DNA of 64,000 nt from Bimastos eiseni (taxonomy: Eukaryota > Annelida > Clitellata > Crassiclitellata > Lumbricidae): contig OY365808.1 in assembly GCA_959347315.1 (NCBI GenBank), positions 3,222,205 through 3,286,204 of the forward strand, written 5' to 3'. Shown one piece after another: positions 11,860 through 25,369 of the stretch (positions are counted from its first letter, which is position 1; the number at the start of each line of letters is the position of its first letter). Both the position numbers and the translations under genes were made by a program. The notes beneath the pieces are model-generated. The model saw nothing but the letters and a program-made list of their open reading frames with translations, was not told the DNA's origin and ran no database searches.

Positions 11860-13975
11860 GAAGAAGGGCATTGGGAGTGAACTGTTCCGTACATATAATA
11901 TAATGAAATGCTTCCTTAATTTATAAATTTGCTACGTTCTAAGATCCGCAGTTTCTGTATAGTAACAAATTATATAATAGTGGCCAAACATTATTAAACA
12001 CTCATAATTTATGTGGTGTCTTTTGTGAGCATTATGTTATCATAACCGTACATAATCATTTAAACCATCGTCATGATGTGGAGCAGTAGCGGACTTAATG
12101 CAATTGCATCTATGTTGATATATTGTCTACAAGTAATATTCAAAAATTACCAGTATTGTTATCAATCCTAATCAGTTCTTTAGAATTCAGACCGACTTAA
12201 TAATTATATATATTAAGCCTAGTGAAAATGCACTTTGTTTGATAATCTGGATTTTTCTGGCGGACTATTCCTATATAATAGGTCTAACATCATCATGAAA
12301 TTAAATGAGGGTTGACACTGAATTCCATTTTACGCTCAATACGCTGCATTGTGGGCGCCCTTATGTAACAATACTGAATAGGGTCCGATGTCATAAATAT
12401 CAGGCGGAAAAATATCCGCATCTTATATATATATATTCTGGAATACTAACCTGCCGCCTACATTGCATCAGTTCTAAAACAGATGAAAATGTATCTTATG
12501 TCACCTTTGTTTTAAATCACCTTTGTTTAATGTTACATGAAACTTAGTAAATATTGTGTATCTCGTTGTAACATATCATAAATGATGTCAGTTTGAACAT
12601 GCTGCATGTGTGCATGTAATATCAATAGAAATGTTCTTTTTTCGTTATTTAGTAGAAATCAAAGACTTTTCGCATGTATTGACATTAAGAAAGATATTAT
12701 AGTTTTGAATTTAAATAAATAAAACATATTAAGTCAGCTTGATCACTGAATGTATAATAATAGCATTAGGGAGACCCTGCATGCGGAACTACTGTTCTTT
12801 TGGGTCCACACATTGTCACCAACTGTAGGCCTACATCTACCATTTTATCATTTTATTACTGTAAAGCTGATTGATCGATTGTCGAGATCCAGCGTTGTTT
12901 CTTACATAATCATATCTTTCAAAGTTCAAACTTTCCCATTTTTGCGTAAGAAAACACTAAACAATTCAGAATTCGCGATTAACAAGAAACAAACTTCAAA
13001 ACACGTTAGAATATAATATAGGTGTTGATTATAATTAATAAATTCGTAAATAGAGGTTATCCTTAAAACTAAAATAATAATATTATTAACTAGTATTTTT
13101 TTAATGTTTCGAGTCAAGTGGCGCTTTATAAAATTGTAGTTTAGGATTACGGTTGTGACTAAGCCTACATTCAGAGGACTTATATACCCTCTGAGGCACA
13201 TGGTAAATCAATACCACGACAGCTGGCGGTGCTGGAAATCCTCAGCCTAGGTCTAAGGAAGCAAATAATATAAGTAGATGGATCGAGTATGGAGCAACTT
13301 CATGCTCGGAGGAGCACAGCCTGGAAGCAATTTCCTTCGTTGAACATAAGCTTCATTGGTTAGTTCTCGTCTTTCATAATTACATAGCAGACGAAAATCT
13401 CTGGTCGTTAACTGAACGCATGTTGCGGTCAGAATCCCTCACGGCGGCCAACCGTTACGGATGACAGCGCTCAGACGAGACGTAAATACCTCTGGAGAGA
13501 AATCAGTTCAAATCACAAATGGGAATTGGGAATGGGGAGCGGTAAAAAGTGGATGTCTTGATCGGTCCATTGTGAATGAATGGTAGGCGGGGGCTGGGAA
13601 AGATGGGTGATTGTGGAAATTGAGGGGATGTGGTGCAATCAGTGGCGATGGAGAAGAGAGATTGACCTCTGATTAGGTCACGTGTTCGAGGAGACACGTA
13701 TTGCGGAACCCGAGCATAAGTGACGCTCAGGCCATTATTTCCGGTCATCACTGCGCCTCTAAATCACCGTTATCGTTATGTGCAAGTAATGTAATGTAAT
13801 CGAGCATGGATCCTGATGATGATGATACATAATTATACATGATGTGCTTGAATAAGGCGCGTGACTGAACGGAGAACTGGTTCGATGCACCCAGTTAATA
13901 GAAGGAGAAAACCTACCAAAGGTACATTGATCCAATCTGCTATAGTGACAGATCCAAGGATGAGGATCACTGCTG
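11860..13975. other. Gene-free stretch
   Basis: AT-rich single-copy-looking sequence with no splice-consistent coding exon recognised. One stray ATTGATCGATTGTCGAG word at 12869 resembles the 24-bp minisatellite. Short open frames look random. Confidence 0.5.
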
Positions 13976-13979
13976 CAGG

Positions 13980-14075
13980 CATCGTAATCGTAATTGTAAT
14001 AATAATCTCCAGATTTCTAAAGCGCCATTTGAAAGTTAAGCGCAGGGCACTAGCTTATTTACGAGCGCTGGGCTA
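13980..14075 (+). repeat. Short AGCGC stem-loop repeat, copy 2
   Basis: An ATCGTAATCGTAATTGTAAT simple stretch precedes CCAGATTTCTAAAGCGCCAT, AAGCGCAGGGCACTAGCTTA and TTTACGAGCGCTGG. The AGCGCT words can pair. The 80-aa open frame here is incidental. Confidence 0.5.
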
Positions 14076-14689
14076 TCAGCAGTTGACAGAGGGCGAAAGA
14101 TAATCGGCCATATAATTGGCGTTGAAGGTGGTAGCGCTGATTAATGCGTTGGGATTAACTGACCTAATTCGTCTTCGTGTAGCCTATTTATCAACTTACT
14201 TTATACTAGTTTCTGTAAAAAGAAAAAAGAGAAAAACCAATGATCGTTCCTGCCATTGTCACATCACGACATTACAAGAATTAAGTCTACTGCGGTTTTT
14301 GTTTGTTTATGATAAAATATTATTCAACTTAGACGTCATAATACAATTCAATCTTCTAGAGTTTTATATCTACATAAAACGAATCTGTAGTCCAAATAAT
14401 ATGACGTCAAATAAGATTTCTATTATGTCAATTAAACTGACGTCATAATATGTCTACTGAATGCGTGCTTAAGACAATTGATGTCATGAGAACAGAAGAT
14501 TAGAGACAGACCCGCACACGACGGAGAAGAGTCCGTCTAGTTATGTCTGCGTCTGGCTGGCTTTGTCTGCTCCTCTGTATGTTGTCGTCTTTCTGCACTC
14601 TATTCAAATAAATCATGGCTTTCGACTGATTGTTCGTCGATTTCTATTATCGCTGAGACAGACACGAACAGAGACAGACATTCAAGAGG

Positions 14690-14790
14690 TCACTTTAATT
14701 CGGAGGTGACTTGACACTTCATGTAGAGCGGTCTTCAATGGTATGCAAAACGCGCTATATAAATATCTTACAAATCAAAATCATGAACAA
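14690..14790 (+). mobile_element. L2-type retroposon 3' tail
   Basis: Ends AAACGCGCTATATAAATATC with ACAAATCAAAATCA. The GCGCTATATAAAT motif recurs across the window and marks L2-like LINE/SINE 3' ends. Confidence 0.5.
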
Positions 14791-14794
14791 CATA

Positions 14795-16015
14795 TGCAGT
14801 AAAAGAAGGGAATGTGCGTCTTGCAATGTTTTACTTACGTTTATGTAATGTTTATAATTTAGTTTCATACTCACTTCTTATTTGCATCGTGTTAATTACT
14901 TTCTCATATCATATTTTCGTGTTTCACATAGGCCTAGTCCACCATGCATCCTCCTTGCCTTGTAAAAAATTATTTTCGGTCGTTGAAATGATGATGATCA
15001 ATTTCTGTAATGACCTACGACAAAATTTGTGGGATACATTACGAGTAATTCTCTATTGCCCCGACGATCGATCGATTGCCGCTCAATTGGAGAACTTGGT
15101 TCGTCATTTTCACCATCTTCTTTGCATACAGGCCCCTATTGTCGTCTTTTTTCTTCTTTTGTCGCCTTCTGCAGCCTTCGACTGAAATTAGTCGAACGTT
15201 GCCTAAACTGGTAAGAGAACAAACGAAGACAACATCACACTGCTGTGACGTCATATTTGTGGATTGTGACATCAAATGGCTATTCAGAATAGGCAATCTC
15301 AATGTGTGTAGTAATCTTTTTCTTCTGGTTATCTACCTCTATAGGTAGGTTCAAATGTCCGAGGTCGCCACTCCTCTTACTGCTAGGCATCTTCTTGAAG
15401 CTTTCCATATCACTCTGTCACCATCCAATCCAGCATCATCCATCTTTTCCTTCCTCTTGTCCGCCTCTCCTTTATTTTCGCAACGAACACAGTAAATTTC
15501 TTAGTAGGCCTAGTTAGAATATCTTCTCAACATTTGTCCAGTCTATCTCCTTTTAGGCCTACTCTCTTTACGTGTGTGTTGGCCTACCACGTAGGCCTAT
15601 GGCTCTTTCTTCTTAAATCCAGTCCATCACTTCTTCATTGTTTTACGTTCCGTCCGGCTGAGTTTCTCCATTCTTCTTCACGTCCCTATTTCGATAACCT
15701 TCAGTCTTCTTGATATCTATAGGACCTATATATGTTCGCTTTTTCATGGTCCATGTCTCTTCTTCGTGCAGCGCCACGCTCCATATTAGTGTTAGCCTAC
15801 TGTCATTGATTTGGTATGGCGCCGGTGAATAAGGTGGTCTCCCTGACGTGGCCCTTGTGGGCGCTGAGACATTTTCGAAGATTTACATTACATTATCCGT
15901 ATCTTCCGTAAGCTTGACTAGTCCTTTTTCCTAGTTCCTTTTTTAAAGCTAGGCATTGGCATTGGCTAAATTAGATGTAGACCTAGGCCTACATGCAATA
16001 GGCCTACGTAGGCCC
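14795..16015. other. Gene-free stretch upstream of the tetraspanin gene
   Basis: Holds scattered taggcctac words and a GATTTACATTACATTA retroposon-tail-like word at 15879. Short frames only; no gene seen. Confidence 0.45.
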
Positions 16016-16019
16016 AGGC

Positions 16020-16170
16020 CTAATGGGCACATGGTTGCCGACAGTTAAATGCAATTCCTGCAATAACTTATCAAAGTTATCATCATTCGTTCATACTTAT
16101 TGTAATGATACAGAAAAGGCTGGAGTCGTAGATTACTGCGTTATTGTCAGTTTGAAAATGATAAAAACAA
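16020..16170 (-). repeat. TAATTTCAAACTGACA repeat family, inverted copy
   Basis: On the plus strand it ends GTTATTGTCAGTTTGAAA; upstream are GCCGACAGTTAAATGCAAT and a diverged core. It lies about 400 bp upstream of the tetraspanin start. Confidence 0.5.
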
Positions 16171-16582
16171 TTATTCGGCCTATCATCTTTTTTATGACGC
16201 GCATCCTGATTTCGTGTTGCGGCCACATATCTTGAGATCAGCTAGAAATGTGTCAATGATTTTGGCAACATGAGACGTTATCCTAGTAAAATACCCACCA
16301 GCTTTCCTCGTACACAACTGCTGAATTCGCTATTACATTTTTATGTTCAGAGGCAGAGAAAATTAATATTACGTGCTTATATCTTACTTACTTGAATGAT
16401 GAGGACACGACCTAAATAAGACGAGTGCTCTGTCTTACCCGACCTAATTGTCTAGGAAATGTATAAATAGAATAAATTGTAATGCTCACATGATCGTTAT
16501 AAGAGAAGTTATTCTGCGCCGTGAATAACATAAAATTTTTCAGAAACAAATCTAACATTTGTTGCAAATTTGAAACGCAGAC

Positions 16583-19500
16583 ATGGCGATCGGTCAAGTA
16601 ACTGCAAAAGTCATTCTCACCGTCATCAACTTGGTCTTCTGTGTAAGTTGCAGTTTAAAATTATGAACAATCTTGTTGACACGACACGATTGTAGTTATA
16701 TAATAACATAAAATTCAATAGAATATATTATTTTGAGTAATGGCTTTATCGCAGTTTTATTTATAAAATGCTTTGAAAAACCGTGCATTTAACATGTCAT
16801 TGATGGGTTGATGTCAGAAGTGTAATAACGTCGAGTTCAACGTGTACATTTATTTAATCACAGGCGGTAACAACATCCATGCTAGAAGTTTTCAAAGCTT
16901 CGTGTTATATAACACATGAACGAGTTATATACCTCTGCAGGTCGCAGTTACATTACATTGCAAGCATCTAAAATGCGTTAAAACCTATTGGATCAGTTTG
17001 TTTGAACAGTGTAATGATTAAGTTGCACAGTGGCTTTATTGAAGTAATACATTATATGATTACAGCTACATTTATCAGCTATTAATTTTGCAAGTAGTAT
17101 ATTTCAGTCTGAACCTCAATCTCGTCTCTCTAGCAACCGGACTCAGGTCTCCACAGAACAACGATCTCTATACAACCCCTCTGATGTGACATAGCGCTCG
17201 TGAATAACCTGCTGCCCTTCACTCAGCTTTATAGTAACACTTTTGAAATATAAAGTTAACTATGACGATATTCTGTTGAAGTTACTTAGTGTCCTTTACA
17301 GAATGAACTGTAGTAATAAGCGATGTTGATTACATTAACTTCACGCAGAATTCGTTTCTTGAACGTCTGTAGGTGATATCCGTAGTTTTGGTGATGATGG
17401 CCACCTGGCTTTTCAGCCAGTACTACAATTATGACCATGTGGCAAGCAACAATCATTTGACGCTGGTTCCGTCCTGCCTGACTATCACCGTGGGATTTCT
17501 TCTGTTGAACGTGGGAATTCTTGGTTTCATCATCACCTTCAAGGCGAACATATGCCTCACTCGTGTGGTAGGATTCATCATTGCCCGAAAATATCTATTA
17601 GCCTTAATGGATACAGACAAATAATCGAACACTGTTTATTGCTTAATAACTATCACAATCTATTGTTTCTTTATGACGACAAGAATTGATTGAGTGAACT
17701 AATACTATTTATAATTTTCGTTTAATTTCAAACTGACAAGCCGCAATATCATGATTACAAACATAGTAGGAACGAACGATAGCCAGTTATTGCAGGAGTC
17801 GAATTTAACTGTCACAGCCATTCATGATGCCCATTACGTTATGCATCTAATTTTGCCAGACGGCATGTGATGTAAGAACATCATGTACTAGTTCATCCAT
17901 CCAGTAATGTCCAATGCATGTAGCTAGTGAAAAATCCAAGAATTATTTATTTGTTTTTTGCACAAAAATCATTTTAATAATTAAAAAGAATAAAAAAATT
18001 TTAATATAATCAGCTTCTTGATTGGTGTTGGCTATTTCGATGATCGGCTATATGTACACCGTATCAGCAAAATCTGAAGAAAGTGATATCGGTACAACTC
18101 TACTGCTCTATGAACATGACCGTTTAAGGAATTAAGAATTATTGATTGTTGAGCTGTGTCTTGATTGATTTTTGTAGTTTCTTGTCGTTTTGGGTATCTT
18201 GTTGATTGGCCTGTTTGTTGGCGCTATTCTCACTTACACATATCGGAAGGACATTGACTCAACCGTGGACAGCGGATTGAAGGTCGCTCTCGACGAATAT
18301 GTTTCGGACCAATATGTTCGCAAGGAAGTGGACTTCATGCAGTCTGAGGCAAGTCATCGGGAACAATTTGTTTAACTTATTCTACACCTGTGGTGGTTTT
18401 AGTATGTGCAAAATGGGGTGGCCAGAGGGGGCCAGAAAAAAACTGGGGTGGCACATGGAACAGCTTTTCCCATAAATTGCTAACATGACATAATTCCTGG
18501 CTGGCTATATACAGGAACGAACTTACCAAGCATGACCTTAAAGCCCTCATGCATAGTATGAATGGCCTAATCTTGTATGAATGAATGAATGAATGAATGA
18601 TACATCTAACTCTTCTTTTCTATATTAAAACCCAGTGAGTCCAGATTTTTTCAGAGTAAGGCACTCATCGTTATTTGGTCTTTTATTTTTCTTCTATTTA
18701 GATCTTTCAATGCAATCATTCGCATATGAAGTCGTATGTAAAAAGATACACTAATACAAACAGACTTACGCTATTAGACAGATTTGTGAACATATACAGG
18801 TATACATACATAGAGAAGGAGATGGATTTAATGCAGTGTACAGACATACAGACAGATCATTGCATGTCGACATACATCAATGAGTAATTGTAAGGTAATG
18901 GTCCCAAGTTCTAAGTGGGAGTTATGGTATGTGGCTGAAGCACTTGATTGATGGCGTCATTTGCAGACTAATCATTAATCATTGTCTGATTTGATTAGTT
19001 GAAATGCTGTGGGGTGGACAATTACACGGATTGGTTGGAGACATCCTGGTACCACAACCAGACGCATCCGCGCGTCCCGTATCCATTCAGCTGCTGCCAA
19101 GACAACTGCACCTACCTGACTCCGGATCTTCATCTTCACGGAGAGGTTGCACAAATATTGATTAGCGACTTTTATGACTCCAGTCTTAAATGAACAACAC
19201 TTTGATTGATGACACACCACATTCCGGTTGTTAATTAGGTTAGACCGAGATGATCGGTCGTACGCTCACGTCGTCGGACAGTCAAGACTTCAAATCTCTT
19301 TATTTCTGGCTAAGGGCCTGCTCTCTGTGAAGTAGAAATCTTGAAGGGTGTTGTAAACATGTTCTGAGTAAGCAAAAGACTGTTACACATCTAGATTCTT
19401 TTTAGGGTTTCTGTCTGTGATGATTAGTTACACTAGAGTTTTTGTGACAATGGAGCTTGTTATCAGGACACTTGAGCAACAGACGTATTCTTATTATTAT

Positions 19501-20534
19501 TTTTATTAAGCTGTCATTTATGCGAAATGAGCCTTGCACAAAAGCACGTAACAGAGAAGTCTAGTCATAATGAGTCTTAATAAATGAGTCTTAAGGTTTA
19601 TTTTGGGCAGCGATAGTGTGGAAGATTTGTGAATAAAATTCATTCAGTAGGGCCTGCTAGTGCAAATGCACGGTTTCCATATTTTCTAAACGATCGCATA
19701 TGTCTACGAAGTCAACTTGAGACGAATATCGTAGTCCTCGTCTGGATTGGAGAGATGAGCAAGGTGTATCGAGTAAGGAAACATAGGATGGAGATGAATT
19801 TTAATTTTCGTTTTGCTGTTGTTTCCCAGACTTTACATGTTTTCTTGTTGAACAGAATAATGCAGTGACTGTGTTGTGTGTTAGGGTTGCTATGAGGAGC
19901 TGAAGAACAGCTTTCTTAGCCATCTGACCGCTGTTGCCTCGGTGGCTACTGTATGTGCAGCACTGCTGGTAAGTGTTTCCAGCTGTGGACTGAACTTTAG
20001 ACCCATAAGAGCCACAACATCATGATTTCATTGTCAAAGTGTAATTATTCAAGCATGGATTCCTTTGAAGCTGCAGTTGTTGCATGTATTGTGCATCTCA
20101 ACTGTTGTCTATTGCCGGGGTTGGACTAGTAGTGCCTGTGAGTAGGTATTTTGGAGAGTAAGTGCCCTGATTGAATGAATAAAGGTTTTGGGTGAAATTT
20201 CACTGATTGTTCATTTCAATTACACTGATTGTTCATTTCAATTTCACTGATCGTTCATTTCAATTTCATTGATCGCTCATGAAATTTCACTGATTGTTCT
20301 TAAATTTCACTGATTGTTCTTAAAATTTCTTTGATTGTTCATGAAATTTCATGGATTGTTTTCACTGATTTTTCATAAATTTTGCTGATCGTTCATGAAA
20401 TTTCACTGATCGTTCATTTTAATTTGACATCTGTACAGCTGCTGGGAATGGTCTGTAGCGCTGTTCTCCTCTACCGTCGTTCGACGGACGTCGGTTACAT
20501 TGGACTTCCGGAGTCGGACGGTCTACACGTTTAA
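16583..20534 (+). CDS. Tetraspanin family membrane protein (six coding exons, 250 aa)
   Basis: Exons read from the sequence: 16583-16642, 17373-17567, 18178-18348, 18999-19145, 19885-19968 and 20439-20534 (TAA). All junctions are phase 0 and give 250 aa, the usual tetraspanin size. Four membrane segments lie near residues 10-34, 58-78, 86-106 and 205-231. The large extracellular loop carries CCG at 145-147, CC at 174-175, C179 and the GC at 192-193, so six cysteines, plus three N-glycosylation sequons (NYT 150, NQT 162, NCT 178). Tetraspanins organise membrane microdomains with integrins and other partners. The tail has GYIGL at 238-242, a GYxxPhi signal of the kind that sends CD63 to endosomes/lysosomes, and ends in LHV. 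Intron 3 has a GC donor (GAG|GCAAGT). The donor after exon 2 could instead be 3 bp upstream. The subfamily was not identified. The family call is firm; exact edges are slightly less so. Confidence 0.9.
17715..17875 (+). repeat. TAATTTCAAACTGACA repeat family, copy in tetraspanin intron 2
   Basis: Shares TAATTTCAAACTGACA, ATGATTACAA, GCCAGTTATTGCAGGAGTCG and GCCCATTACGTTATGCATC with copies near 21995 and 35625, and inverted copies near 16020 and 48675. About 160 bp, non-coding. Confidence 0.6.
20185..20425 (+). repeat. Minisatellite in tetraspanin intron 5
   Basis: About 12 copies of an 18-22-bp unit close to TTTCACTGATTGTTCAT. The last copy ends about 25 bp before exon 6. Confidence 0.85.
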
Positions 20535-20556
20535 ACTGGTTGACATCTCCTGAATC

Positions 20557-20562
20557 AATAAA
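20557..20562 (+). promoter_or_regulatory. Poly(A) signal AATAAA of the tetraspanin gene
   Basis: Canonical AATAAA 23 bases after the tetraspanin stop codon. It implies a very short 3' UTR unless a distal signal is used. Assigned by position only. Confidence 0.6.
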
Positions 20563-20839
20563 AGATTTCAGGACCTCAGCTGTCACGCATCCTATACCGT
20601 ATAATGACGCGATGATGGCCCTGTTTAACTTAAACATGTCTGTGAGACGCTTCCCTCATCTCTGTCCAGTCTTTGTCGGGTGTATCATGCCGACAATTTT
20701 TCTTTCACTATTGTGATTAAGAGTTTACTCTGTGTTTGGCGCCTAGATGTAGACTGTCTTCATAAATAAGGGTGCGGTTTGAAGGGGAGTAACGATTGAG
20801 GCCCTCCCTGCATTGCAGTGCTTTTTCTGAATTTTATTC

Positions 20840-20890
20840 ATACAAAACATTTATATAGCGCCCATTCTGTGTTAGCTTCTACAGGTTTTT
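20840..20890 (-). mobile_element. L2-type retroposon 3' tail
   Basis: Minus strand: GAAGCTAACACAGAATGGGC then GCTATATAAATGTTTTG. Diverged copy downstream of the tetraspanin gene. Confidence 0.45.
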
Positions 20891-21994
20891 CTAATTCACA
20901 CTAACATGTTTTTTGCTTTAGTCATGGCTGGGATGGGAGTGCTCTCGAGTAGGTTTTTTGAGGGAATGCTACATAAATGCTCAGAATGAAGGAATGAATG
21001 ACAAAGTAAATCATGTGAGTAAGTGTGGAAAATTGGTAAATGTGTATCAGTTTTGCAGATTTCATGTGCCAGCATGTTTGTCATTTATAACGTAGTTTGG
21101 TTTGATCAGAGTATCTGTGGGGTCTCGAATTGTCATTTCACGGTGTTGAATTTTGTGAGATTCTATGTTGATGTTTGTGATTTCCTTATAGATGCCTCTT
21201 CTTGCTCATATTAAATGTTTCATGAACTGTGGATAATTTGAGGATGGAAGTCTTACGTTTTGTAGCTCCTGAGTTATATATACAGATTACGAGTATTGCA
21301 GTTTCGCAAATTCTAGATTGAGTTATTGAGGTTGTAAGTTGGAAGATTTGTTTTCATATCTGTTCTTTGTTTCTTCCAGTATGTATTTATAATTTGCATA
21401 GAATTTTTCTTAGATTCATCACATAGACTGCCGATGTTAAAGTTTAGTGCTTCCCTGATATAAACCAGCTTCAAACCACTGTAGTATTCTATTTCTGCAT
21501 ATTTTGTTGTTTCATGAATATATCAGTATTAGCATTTCAAACCTGGGACTAATGTGGAAGGGATGTGAAGCCGCAACATATCAGCCAATCAGTGATCGTC
21601 TTTTCTGATACATTGCGAGGGACGTCTGTGGTCTAATAGCTATGTAATGGATGAAGCTACTTCCCGGTACTCGGCAGGATAGCTTTGAACGATTAATCGC
21701 AATAAGTTCTTCTAAATTTATGCAACTCCAGTCAATAAATCTTCCTTTGAACTCATTTTTTTATTTTGCAAGGTTTAGTTTTTAAGTCGTTTCGTTAACA
21801 GAAACAAAACTGCCGATTTATCCAGCACAAGTCCCGGATGTGGCCACACACATGATATAGGTCAATGACCCAAGTGTTTTGTCAGTTTTTTTTTCATATC
21901 CTTTTCATATTAGTCCCAGGTCAAATTGAAGTGAACCTTGCTTTCCATTTCTCCGAATTCTTAGGTTTTGACTAAAGGTAAATAACATTTTTGT

Positions 21995-22290
21995 TTTTGT
22001 AAGTTCAAACTGACACACTGCAGTATGATTACAATTCATTGTATGAATGGTTGACTACAAGTTATTCCAGTAGTCGGATTTAGCTATACAGCAGCTGTGC
22101 AAGGCGCTCATCTGTCCTGCTCGCCTTATCAATGCCACCTAGCGAATGAAGGGCTGAGTCGACATTTGTGGTGGTGGTGGGTATTGATCCCACGTTCATG
22201 CTGATCTTGTGCGCTTTATGCCGGAGTGTCACCATTAGCCTGAACCCCCTGTATGTGGGGACTTTGTGCAAGGTCTCTACTTGTAATTGC
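21995..22290 (+). repeat. TAATTTCAAACTGACA repeat family, long copy
   Basis: Has TTCAAACTGACACACTGCAG, TATGATTACAA, AAGTTATTCCAGTAGTCGGA, then GCCACCTAGCGAATGAAGGG and a GGGTATTGATCCCACG block. It is the longest copy of the family seen, about 295 bp. Confidence 0.6.
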
Positions 22291-22804
22291 TCAGTGCCAT
22301 AATTCAAAGCATGATTATTGGATGGTGGTGCTTAGCAGATGAATAATAATACATGTGACATGTATGTATGTTTGCATATATGAATATATTTACATATATG
22401 GATATTGAATACTCATTGTGGTGTCAAAGGCATTTTCAGAAACCTTTGCCTTGATGTGGTTTTGAACTGCTTATTATTTCTACCAACTTATAAGTTCCAC
22501 CACTGTAAGAGATGCGATTAACTATCGTTTTGTCTCTCTTTGGTGACATTGTACAGATCTTTCATGTTATCTTAAGCACAATGCTTCAACTGCTGCCAAT
22601 TTTACTAGTCATAGATTTGCTTGATGTTAAAGTAGCTTTTTTCATAAATATATTATTTTAGTGCCACATTTACGCAATCGTTATATTGTCAATATATGAT
22701 TATTAGTACTGTGAAGGTATTTGTCTTATAGTAAGTGAACTTTGCCTTTTTCCGTTGTCTTGCGCTCGTTTTTCGCTGTCTGTGGCATGCGCTAGCTAGT
22801 TCGC

Positions 22805-22960
22805 TTAAATTTCACAATGAAATTTTACAACATAATTTCACAATGAAATTTCACAATGAAATTTTACAACATAATTTCACAATAAAATTTCACAATGAAA
22901 TTTCACTACTTAATTTCACAACGAATTTTGACAATGAAATTTCATAATGAATTTAACATG
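22805..22960 (+). repeat. AATTTCACAATGA tandem repeat
   Basis: A 13-bp unit, partly paired into 39-bp units with ATTTTACAACATA. The 70-codon frame here is a repeat artefact. Confidence 0.85.
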
Positions 22961-25365
22961 ATTCAGTGTTTTCCAATTTTCTTTTCTTGAGTGCAATATT
23001 TTCGCTGTTTAATTTTGTGCTTGTTTTTGGTAATAATTGAATAATAATATTTCAGCTTGACCGGATGCCTTCTATATCTTACAAGATTTTTACAGATGTT
23101 CTTCTTTTTGAAAGTGTTCAGCATGACTGTATTGCCGACTTTTCGTGTAGCTTGTATGTACAGGGTAGACTAAAACTCGCAGTATTTGTAGCCTTGTGGG
23201 CAATTCTCGTGTCGCAACAATTTTTCGCCGTGTTTGAATTGCATTCCTGCATTGTTGTTCGGTTTATGGCCTGAGTATAGGTTACTGGGTCATCCATGAA
23301 AAACAAAATGACCCACTTTGAGCCTGCATCAAACTAGCTATGCAGAGGAATATTGGTCCATGTATATTGTCTGATGCCTATTATCCTTGGCTTGACCCCT
23401 TGGAATTTGACCTGGCACTGGAACAGAGCAGTTTGGCTATTGCGGACTTGATTCAATATAACGTCTCCCTGATGTTGGTTTTGTGAAGGGCTGAAAGATT
23501 TTCTAAGATTTACATTGCATTACAATTGCTGATATAGGACCATCCATCCACTTCTCTGTATCTGGATGACCTCACTCTATCTCCCCCTCTGCGGTCATCC
23601 TTTTGAGATCCTTAACAACAGGAGCGTTGGCTGCCAATCCATCTGGGATACTATAAACATATACACTGGATTAACACAAACCCAGTTAGCTACATTGGTT
23701 GCTTGCAGTCGCTATAGAAAAACACGAACATTTACATTTAGTATTGATGTATCCAATTCATTTTCAAACATTTATAAAGTCAGGAGCAATTTGTGGGTGA
23801 AGCAAATCTCTCCTAACAGACCAATGCCTGCATGGGGCGGAAATTCGTGGAAACTATTGTGGCTAAAACGTTCACAGGCATAAATTGTCTAGGTCAAAGC
23901 ACGTTTATTGATGTCAGATACCAGGTATCTGGTCCATCAAAAGGCCACAGTAGCGTAATATGTATGGGCCACAGTAACTTCTTTGTCACTAGACAGGTGA
24001 TGTAGACGAGCGTAGTGGCCACATTAATATCTGAAGTTTCCAGACATTAACGAGTGTAGCTCTGGAAGACCTTCAAGCTGCCATTTTGGTATAGTCTGTT
24101 TCTATATCAATAGTTGCTTAATATGTAGATCATTGCTATATTTTTTAGAGTACTGTTTACTTTGGTGCAAGCATTTGTAACGTGTTTCATGTAGCATCAC
24201 GTGAATCTTCAGCTAGCCTAGAAATTGTAGTCTGTGTTTAATTACTTTAGTGTTTATTGTCTATAGTCTCAACATTTGCATCTTTTGAGCACATCATTCA
24301 AGTGCTTCCTCATTGCAGTTTGGTATATTTACAACATGATTAAGAGATGAAAAATGAGTTGATCTGAAAATGAGTTAATCTGAAAATGAGTTAATCAGTT
24401 CTGCTTTTGTGACTTCATTTTGACAGGTTGTCATTGCATCATTTATAAATGTCTAAAAGAATTGTTTCTTCAGCAGCAGGGAATTTAGTGTTGTCTTTGT
24501 ACGAGGATGATGACATACTAAGCCATCACAAATCTTTAGTTTTTTCACAATAGCATTTGGTTAAAACAAAAAACATCTTCCTTTTAATATATTTAATGTT
24601 TCAATTTAATCAGTTCAAAAGATATTTACTTATTACCTTAATTTACTTCAATAAAACACGGTTTCCAACATAGTTTGAACGTGAAAGGCGTGGTTCTCAA
24701 ATTCAGAATGCAACTGCATTAGAGCAAACATTATTTTATATTGTTGTAACAAGGTTCCACTTTGTACACAAAACCTTTTGGAGTGTTTCAACAAGGGATA
24801 ATACTGATGAACAAGAGTTTTGACAGAAGAAAATGAAACAATTGCGTAAATTAAATCCACTTTACAAAATTGTATAAGTTTAAAAAAAGAAAAGACATGC
24901 AAGCAGTATATTTGAAAAAAGAAGACACGCATGCAGTATCCAAATCAGAAACGCTGTTCCGAGTTACAGGAATGTAGCGAGACTACGAAAGGCACCGAAA
25001 ACAATGCAAAGAGATAATAATTATGTTCATTTGGCTATATTTAACTTATTTAATCATTTATTTACAAAAACATTTGTGAGAGCGAGTCGGCATACCTGAA
25101 CCAATTCTGCAAACTATTATACCGGTGAATCATGTAACAACAAGTATGTACTAAAATGTATGGAACCATTGAATTTCACTGTAAAAATGCTAAAAATTTC
25201 AGCATCCCACAGATGTGTTGTATCTATAAATTTATACATCACCCGTGGAAAAGTGATGCATAGGTCAGACTCAGTAACTTCTGAACCTTTATATGCTTCA
25301 ATATCATGTTTTCATATACATCATACATATTAAACTTCAATAAAATATAAATATACATATTATAT
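22960..25365. other. Gene-free stretch
   Basis: Between the tetraspanin and HACL2-like genes. A retroposon-like tail (AGATTTTCTAAGATTTACAT) lies near 23500. The 105-codon frame at 23566-23883 matches nothing I recognise and has no splice context. The rest is AT-rich. Confidence 0.45.
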
Positions 25366-25369
25366 TCAA

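Noticed and set aside
18378..18480. GGGGTGGCCAGAGGGGGCC stretch in tetraspanin intron 3 as a transposon end
   Set aside because: Resembles some hAT-like MITE ends, but no partner terminus was found.
23566..23883. 105-codon plus-strand frame
   Set aside because: No recognised domain and no splice context; not called as a gene.
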